A DNA stretch of 50,807 bases from an uncultured Microbacteriaceae bacterium. GTDB taxonomy: Bacteria; Actinomycetota; Actinomycetes; Actinomycetales; Microbacteriaceae. Of the stretch, positions 43,598-50,807 are shown piece after piece. The stretch spans positions 1-50,807 of the forward strand of contig CAIOLM010000031.1 of the NCBI GenBank assembly GCA_903859205.1, written 5' to 3'. Made by a program: the position numbers and the translations under genes. Within the stretch, counting starts at the first letter, position 1; every line of letters begins with the position of its first letter. The notes beneath the pieces were generated by a model, which ran no database searches, was not told where the DNA came from, and saw nothing but the letters and a program-made list of their open reading frames with translations.

Positions 43598-44881
43598 ATG
43601 CCAGCAATCGTCCTCATCGGCGCCCAGTGGGGCGACGAGGGTAAAGGCAAAGCCACCGACCTGCTGGCCGACCGCATCGACTACGTCGTCAAGTTCAACG
43701 GCGGAAACAACGCCGGTCACACCGTCGTCATCGGCGACGAGAAGTACGCTCTGCACCTGCTGCCCTCGGGCATCTTGACCCCGGGTGTGACCCCAATCAT
43801 CAGCAACGGCGTTGTCGTCGACCTCGAGGTTCTGTTCGCAGAGCTAGATGCCCTGAGCTCGCGTGGCATCGACGTGTCAGGCCTTCGCGTCAGCGCCAAC
43901 GCCCACGTCATCACGGCTTACCACCGCACGCTCGACAAGGTCACCGAGCGATTCCTGGGCAAGCGCCAGATTGGAACCACCGGTCGAGGAATCGGACCAA
44001 CCTACGCCGACAAGATCAACCGCGTCGGAATTCGCATTCAGGACATCTTCGACGAGGGCATCCTGCGCCAGAAGGTCGAAGCGGCGCTCGAAATCAAGAA
44101 CCACTTGTTGGTCAAGATTTACAACCGTCGCGCCATCGTGGCTGACGATGTCGTGCGCGATCTGCTCTCGTATGCCGAGCGTCTGCGCCCCATGGTCGCT
44201 GACACCGCGCTCGAGCTCAACAACGCCATCGACGCCGGCAAGATTGTGCTGTTCGAGGGCGGTCAGGCCACCATGCTCGACGTCGATCACGGAACTTACC
44301 CGTTTGTCACGAGTTCGAACGCGACCGCTGGTGGCGCATCCACCGGTTCAGGCATTGGGCCGAACAAGATTGAACGCGTCATCGCCGTCATCAAGGCGTA
44401 CACGACCCGCGTGGGTTCTGGCCCGTTCCCGACGGAGCTGTTCGATGAGTCGGGCGAGTTCCTGCGCGCCAAGGGCTTCGAGTTTGGAACGACGACAGGT
44501 CGCCCTCGCCGTTGCGGTTGGTACGACGCCCCAATCGCTCGCTACACCTCACGCATCAACGGCGTGACCGACTTCGTTCTCACCAAGCTGGATGTTCTTA
44601 CCGGCCTCAACGAGATTCCGGTCTGTGTGGCCTACGAGGTTGACGGTAAGCGCTTCGACGAGGTGCCCGTCAACCAGAGTGACTTCCACCACGCCAAGCC
44701 GGTCTACGAGAAGTTCCCCGGCTGGACCGAAGACATTACGGGTGCTCGCACCTTTGCCGACCTGCCCAAGAACGCACAGGACTACGTTCGTGCGATTGAA
44801 GCGATGAGCGGCGCTCGCTTCTCAGCGATCGGTGTGGGCCCAGCTCGCGACGCCATCATCGTTTTGCATGACCTGGTTTAG
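43598..44881 (+). CDS. purA: Adenylosuccinate synthetase
   Basis: PurA makes adenylosuccinate from IMP, aspartate and GTP, the step before PurB. The 427-aa enzyme opens [17 protein letters not shown] with the GTP P-loop, then [48 protein letters not shown] and [16 protein letters not shown] precedes the ATG. Its stop overlaps the stop of the convergent desaturase gene by 4 nt. Confidence 0.97.
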   Translation: MPAIVLIGAQWGDEGKGKATDLLADRIDYVVKFNGGNNAGHTVVIGDEKYALHLLPSGILTPGVTPIISNGVVVDLEVLFAELDALSSRGIDVSGLRVSANAHVITAYHRTLDKVTERFLGKRQIGTTGRGIGPTYADKINRVGIRIQDIFDEGILRQKVEAALEIKNHLLVKIYNRRAIVADDVVRDLLSYAERLRPMVADTALELNNAIDAGKIVLFEGGQATMLDVDHGTYPFVTSSNATAGGASTGSGIGPNKIERVIAVIKAYTTRVGSGPFPTELFDESGEFLRAKGFEFGTTTGRPRRCGWYDAPIARYTSRINGVTDFVLTKLDVLTGLNEIPVCVAYEVDGKRFDEVPVNQSDFHHAKPVYEKFPGWTEDITGARTFADLPKNAQDYVRAIEAMSGARFSAIGVGPARDAIIVLHDLV

Positions 44882-45996
44882 CCGGGCTGCCCCAGCGGGC
44901 AATCGAACGGGTCGCGCGCGGCCAGGCCGACGCGGTTGAGGTATTCGACAACGCGGGCATACGAACCCATCATCGTGCTCTCGGTGTAGGCCAGGCCTTC
45001 ACGCTCACAGGCAGCTTTGACCAGCTTGCGTGCCGAGTTCAGATGCGGGCGGGCCATGCCAGGAAACAGGTGGTGCTCAATCTGCATGTTGAGTCCACCG
45101 TAGAGAAGGCTCATGCCGAACCCGCCGCGAATGTTGCGCGAGGTCATCACCTGACGGCGAAGAAAGTCGACGCGAACCCCAGCGGCAATCAGGGGCATTC
45201 CCTTGTGGTTAGGCGCGAAGGATGCCCCCATGTAGACGCCGAAGACCGCGAGCTGCACGCCGATGAACGCGAAGCCAAGACCCACGGGCAGAAGCCAGAA
45301 AATTAGTGCGACGTAGAGGCCCAGCCGCACCGCGATGAGCGTGAGTTCAAGCGAGCGACCCTTGATGGGTCGACGTTCGAACAGGCCCAGAATCGAGCGA
45401 AAGTGCAGGTTGATGCCCTCGAGGGTCAGCAGCGGAAAGAAGAGGTAGCCCTGACGACGCGTAAGCCAAGCCATCACACCGGTTCGTTTAGCCGCATCAG
45501 CTTCGGTGAACGAGATGGTGTCGACCTCGATGTCGGGGTCTTTGCCCACGGTGTTGGGGTGCTGGTGGTGACGAGTGTGCTTGTTCATCCACCAGGCGTA
45601 GCTGATGCCAACAACACCGGCAGCAAGGATGCGCCCGACGCGGTCGTTCGCTTTGCCAGAGACGAACACCTGTCGGTGCGAGGTCTCGTGGGTGAGAAAA
45701 GCGAACTGCGTCAACACCGCGCCGAATGCGCCGGCGATGAGCAGTTGGTACCAGGTGTCGCCGAGCAGAGCGAAGCCGACGGCGAGCCCGGCAGTAGCAA
45801 TGACGAGCGACGAAAACACAATGGCGTAGAAGCCCCGGGCGCGACGCATGAGCCCAGACTCTTTGACCGTCGAGAGCAGACGCGAGTAGGCACTCGGCGA
45901 AGGATCGGTTCCGGGGATCCGTGCGGTGGTTGAGCGAATCGTACCGAGGGTAGAAACAGCGGCGAGGGTCATGGTTGCCAAATCTGTGATGATCAC
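44878..45996 (-). CDS. Membrane fatty-acid desaturase
   Basis: This 372-aa diiron desaturase has the three histidine boxes: HETSH (103-107), HTRHHQH (140-146) and QIEHH (305-309). Hydrophobic segments lie near 55-100, 125-136 and 222-262. The QIEHH third box is typical of acyl-lipid/front-end desaturases without a fused cytochrome b5. Such enzymes introduce double bonds into membrane lipid acyl chains, often in response to cold. The start is GTG 45996 or ATG 45972. It is convergent with purA and overlaps its stop by 4 nt. The regiospecificity is unknown. Confidence 0.92.
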   Translation of the reverse strand: MIITDLATMTLAAVSTLGTIRSTTARIPGTDPSPSAYSRLLSTVKESGLMRRARGFYAIVFSSLVIATAGLAVGFALLGDTWYQLLIAGAFGAVLTQFAFLTHETSHRQVFVSGKANDRVGRILAAGVVGISYAWWMNKHTRHHQHPNTVGKDPDIEVDTISFTEADAAKRTGVMAWLTRRQGYLFFPLLTLEGINLHFRSILGLFERRPIKGRSLELTLIAVRLGLYVALIFWLLPVGLGFAFIGVQLAVFGVYMGASFAPNHKGMPLIAAGVRVDFLRRQVMTSRNIRGGFGMSLLYGGLNMQIEHHLFPGMARPHLNSARKLVKAACEREGLAYTESTMMGSYARVVEYLNRVGLAARDPFDCPLGQPG

Positions 45997-46096
45997 GTCG
46001 ACATCTCAGCCGGCAAATAAAGAAAATGCTCTTGGGGCAAAGGTAGCCCAGAAGACTGTGAATCAGCGCAACGTCTGCGGGCTGGGTTCCCTGCGA

Positions 46097-46102
46097 TATT
46101 CT
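46097..46102 (+). promoter_or_regulatory. -10 element, leaderless type, for the chorismate mutase gene
   Basis: TATTCT is followed by six nt (caaagc) and the ATG at 46109. It fixes this ATG as the start rather than upstream in-frame codons reaching into the desaturase 5' region. Confidence 0.55.
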
Positions 46103-46108
46103 CAAAGC

Positions 46109-46444
46109 ATGGCTTCAACGAACGGACTCGACCCCGAGGTGCTCGCACAGCTCACTAGCCTGCGCGAAAGCATCGACAATGTGGATGCCGCGCTGATTCA
46201 CATGCTCGCTGAGCGGTTCAAATTCACTCAGGCCGTCGGTCGCCTCAAGGCCGCAAATGAGATGCCGCCGTCAGACCCCGAGCGCGAGAAGCGTCAGGTT
46301 GAGCGTCTGCGCGCGCTGGCCGCCGAGGCCAACCTCGACCCCGAGTTCGCTGAGAAGTGGTTCAACTTCGTCGTCGAGCAGGTCATCAAGCACCACGTCG
46401 AAATCCGCCGGGTCGAGCCTGTCGAGACCGCTTCCGACAAGTAG
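46109..46444 (+). CDS. Chorismate mutase (AroQ type)
   Basis: This 111-aa all-helical chorismate mutase converts chorismate to prephenate for Phe/Tyr synthesis. The family helix LRESIDNVDAALIHMLAERFK and the later GRLKAANEMPPSDPEREK, with WFNFVVEQVIKHHV near the end, match AroQ proteins of actinobacteria, which often need DAHP synthase for full activity. No signal peptide is present, so it is the cytoplasmic form. It is convergent with purL, 6 nt between stops. Confidence 0.9.
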   Translation: MASTNGLDPEVLAQLTSLRESIDNVDAALIHMLAERFKFTQAVGRLKAANEMPPSDPEREKRQVERLRALAAEANLDPEFAEKWFNFVVEQVIKHHVEIRRVEPVETASDK

Positions 46445-46450
46445 CCCGCT

Positions 46451-48738
<2,288 letters not shown>

Positions 48739-48739
<1 letters not shown>

Positions 48740-49431
48740 TAGGAAAGAACTCCCTCGAGAACAGACGTGAAGACCTTGAGCCCGTCGACGCCAGAGCGCA
48801 TGCGGAAGTCAGTGTTGGGGCCAAAGCCAGCCTCGACCGCGTGCTCGGGGTGGGGCATGAGCCCGACCACGTTGCCGCGCGCGTTCGTGAGCCCGGCGAT
48901 GTCGTTCAGCGAGCCGTTGGGGTTCACGCCCATGTAGCGGAACGCCACGAGTCCGTCGCCCTCAAGCTGCTTGAGTGTTTCGTCGCTGGCGATGTATCCG
49001 CCTTCGCCGTTCTTGAGCGGGATGACAATCTCTTCACCGGCACTGAAGTCTGTCGTCCAGGCGGTGGTGTTGTTTTCGACGCGGATCACCTGGTCGCGGC
49101 GAACGAACTTGCCGTGGTCGTTGCGAATCAGGCCGCCGGGCAGCAGGTGCGCCTCGACAAGCATCTGGAATCCGTTGCAGATGCCCAGCACGGGCAGCCC
49201 TTTGTTGGCGGCGTCGATGACCTCAGCCATGATGGGCGAGTGGCTGGCGATGGCACCGCAGCGCAGGTAGTCACCGTAGCTAAAGCCGCCGGGAAGAACG
49301 ATGGCGTCAACGCCGTGCAGGTCGTGCTCACCGTGCCAGAGGGCAACGGGTTCGGCTCCGGCAAGCGAGATTGCGCGCTGGGCGTCGCGGTCGTCGAGGG
49401 AGCCAGGGAAAGTGATAACCCCGATGCGCAT
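48739..49431 (-). CDS. purQ: Phosphoribosylformylglycinamidine synthase subunit PurQ
   Basis: PurQ is the class I glutaminase that supplies ammonia to PurL. The 230-aa protein has the nucleophile C85 in [11 protein letters not shown], the oxyanion glycines in [12 protein letters not shown] (46-57), and the His/Glu pair in MPHPEHAVE (about 203). It lies 2 nt after purS and overlaps purL by one base. Confidence 0.97.
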
Positions 49432-49433
49432 GT

Positions 49434-49682
49434 TTACTTGGCCTCGAAAACGGCGGTGACGTCTTCGATTACCTGGTTGGAGAGAATCTCTTCAGCAATC
49501 GTCTGCGCCTGCGCGAGAGTTGCATCAGTGACCGGCCCCTCAACGGTGAGCTCGAAGCGCTTACCGATGCGAACGTTCGTGAACGAGGTGTGTCCGAGTC
49601 GTGCCAACGCACCCGCAACTGCCTTGCCCGCAGGGTCAAGGAGCTCGGCTTTGGGCATGACCTCGACGACGATTGTGGGCAT
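49434..49682 (-). CDS. purS: Phosphoribosylformylglycinamidine synthase subunit PurS
   Basis: PurS is the 82-aa bridge between PurL and PurQ. It begins PTIVVEVMPKAELLDPAGKA and contains LARLGHTSFTNVRIGKRFEL and a C-terminal NQVIEDVTAVFEAK. GGAG lies before the ATG. A TAGACT -10 candidate is 37 nt upstream. It heads purS-purQ-purL. Confidence 0.95.
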   Translation of the reverse strand: MPTIVVEVMPKAELLDPAGKAVAGALARLGHTSFTNVRIGKRFELTVEGPVTDATLAQAQTIAEEILSNQVIEDVTAVFEAK

Positions 49683-49718
49683 TAAAACTCCAGCAGATTC
49701 GCGGGCGGGGATGCCCTC

Positions 49719-49724
49719 AGTCTA
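49719..49724 (-). promoter_or_regulatory. Candidate -10 of the purS-purQ-purL promoter (TAGACT)
   Basis: TAGACT on the minus strand lies 36 nt upstream of the purS start, overlapping the end of the methyltransferase gene. The -35 region is weak (ATGTGG-like). Confidence 0.45.
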
Positions 49725-50357
49725 CCGGGTGGCAGCCAGCACCACATCGATGCCGACGCGGGCAACGCCGTCGGTTTCAAAGTGTCGCTCGCGAATCTCG
49801 AGGGTGCGGATGCGCAAGCCGGCGCGCTCGCAGGCCGCAGCCAGCTCGTCCTTCGTCGGGAGCATCTCGGGAACCTGTGGACCGCCGAACCCTCGGGTGA
49901 GGTTCTCCCGTTCGTGCCACACGCCGAACAGGGTTGCCCCCGGAGCCAGAGCCTCGGTCAGCGAAACGATGGCGTTGCTCAGGCCAGCCGCGTCAATCTG
50001 CAGATACGCGATGAGACCGAGGTCGGCCGGAGCCAGTTTGTAGGCAGTCGGGTGTGTGGCGTCTGCGAGCGTGGCGAAGCACTTGTCAGCAAGGCCCTCT
50101 TCTGCGGCACGGGAGAGGAACTTGTCGAGGGCGACCTGTGAGAAGTCGGCGACCTCGGCCTGCCATCCGCGGGCAGCGAGCCAGAGGGCGTTGCGGCCTT
50201 CACCGCCGGCGAGGTCGATCACACGCCCGGCCGGCATCTCGCTCAAGAATTCGACGACGAACTCGTTCGGCGTGATTGACCACACGTTCGAAGAGGCCGC
50301 GTAGCGGGCATCCCATGCCTCAGAGCTCATTGTTGTCATGTCTTCATCATCGCCCAT
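49722..50357 (-). CDS. Class I SAM-dependent methyltransferase (TehB-like)
   Basis: This 211-aa Rossmann-fold methyltransferase has motif I as VIDLAGGEGRNALWLAARGW (about 45-64) and motif II as EVADFSQVALDKF. WDARYAASSNVWSITPNEFVVEFL upstream is typical of a TehB-like or thiopurine-type family. The substrate is unknown. ATGs at 50357, 50339 and 50330 are all possible, and none has a clear ribosome site or -10. It lies 39 nt upstream of the purS start. Confidence 0.85.
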   Translation of the reverse strand: MGDDEDMTTMSSEAWDARYAASSNVWSITPNEFVVEFLSEMPAGRVIDLAGGEGRNALWLAARGWQAEVADFSQVALDKFLSRAAEEGLADKCFATLADATHPTAYKLAPADLGLIAYLQIDAAGLSNAIVSLTEALAPGATLFGVWHERENLTRGFGGPQVPEMLPTKDELAAACERAGLRIRTLEIRERHFETDGVARVGIDVVLAATR

Positions 50358-50402
50358 GTTGACGGGGGCCGTTCGCGACGGTGCTCCGACACAATTCTGC
50401 GC

Positions 50403-50807
50403 CTAAGCCTGAAGCGCGAGACCCGCTTCGATGAGCTCGGCGCACGCCCGCAGCGGCTCGAGCAAAGCGCCGAGGGCTTCTTGGGCGGGAGTGCTCGCCG
50501 TGGTCGAGACGTTGATGGCGGCCAGAACTCGACCGTTGCGATCGCGCACCGGAACGGCCAGCGAGCGAAGCCCGACTTCGAGCTCTTGATCGACGAACGA
50601 GTAGCCCTGCTCGCGAACGCGGCCAATTTCTCTGGCAAGCTCGCGCACAGTGGTCATGGTGTTTGCGGTCAGCGCCCGGGGAGCGCTGCCCTCGAGAATG
50701 CCGGTCGAGTCGGCGGTATTGAGGTCGGCGAGTAGAACCCGGCCCATCGACGTCGCGTATGCGGGGAAGCGAGTGCCGAGAGTGATTTGCACCTGCATGA
50801 TTTTGCG
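50403..50807 (-). CDS. IclR-family transcriptional regulator, C-terminal part
   Basis: The frame is open to the window edge, so the N-terminal helix-turn-helix domain lies outside. The visible 134 residues form the IclR effector-binding domain: GTRFPAYATSMGRVLLADL, REIGRVREQGYSFVDQEL, GLRSLAVPVRDRNGRVLAAINVS and a helical end. The target operon cannot be told. An ATG at 50798 is internal to this frame and is not the true start. Confidence 0.88.
   Translation of the reverse strand, partial: RKIMQVQITLGTRFPAYATSMGRVLLADLNTADSTGILEGSAPRALTANTMTTVRELAREIGRVREQGYSFVDQELEVGLRSLAVPVRDRNGRVLAAINVSTTASTPAQEALGALLEPLRACAELIEAGLALQA

Overview
This window is the chromosomal replication-origin region of a compact actinobacterium. 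The order gyrA-gyrB-DUF721-recF-dnaN-dnaA-rpmH-rnpA-yidD-yidC-khpB-rsmG-parA-parB, followed by a thioredoxin/MurJ/CCA-transferase block, is the classic actinobacterial oriC neighbourhood. Other markers agree: purS-purQ-purL, a Septum_form protein, DUF6049, a DUF3566 protein after gyrA, and two GTTTCACGTGAAAC parS sites. The mid-50s GC content, near-absent intergenic space, an E. coli-type PurB and ddl plus an aminotransferase beside parB suggest a small-genome Microbacteriaceae-like organism, possibly a planktonic freshwater or marine type. That placement is inference.

Region by region. 1-5.3 kb: tRNA-Ala and tRNA-Ile, a DUF3566 membrane protein, gyrA and gyrB, all minus strand. 5.4-9.9 kb: DUF721 (DciA-like), recF, dnaN and dnaA, minus strand, with a DnaA-box cluster between dnaN and dnaA and a second one in the dnaA-rpmH gap. 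10.1-15.0 kb: rpmH, rnpA, yidD, yidC, khpB, rsmG, parA and parB on the plus strand, so the two arms diverge from the origin. 15.0-22.5 kb: ddl, a PLP aminotransferase, trxA, trxB, murJ and DUF6049 on the minus strand. 22.5-28.4 kb: CCA-adding enzyme, the rpsF-ssb-rpsR-rplI operon with a strong terminator, dnaB preceded by another DnaA-box cluster, and two small membrane proteins. 28.4-31.7 kb: purB, an undescribed pair (a 72-residue helical protein and a serine hydrolase with a helical N-terminus) and a holin-family membrane protein. 31.7-35.4 kb: E1-alpha, E1-beta and E2 of a 2-oxoacid dehydrogenase. 35.4-41.8 kb: a cysteine-desulfurase-like enzyme, an FAD oxidoreductase divergent from a POT peptide transporter, a lipase-like hydrolase, pyrE and a Septum_form protein. 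41.8-50.8 kb: quinone oxidoreductase, TrmH-type methyltransferase, purA, a fatty-acid desaturase, chorismate mutase, purL-purQ-purS, a methyltransferase and the 3' part of an IclR regulator running off the window.

Functionally the left half handles replication initiation, topology and segregation, ribosome and tRNA maturation, and membrane insertion and cell-wall export. The right half is purine and pyrimidine synthesis, 2-oxoacid oxidation and lipid or peptide metabolism. I see no insertion sequence, prophage, CRISPR array, integrase or toxin system. The most interesting non-coding signal is a repeated promoter geometry. At ten transcription-unit starts a TANNNT -10 hexamer sits exactly 6 or 7 nt before the start codon, which predicts leaderless mRNAs and fixes several start choices. 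One pair of divergent genes is separated by only 18 bp and apparently shares overlapping -10 elements.
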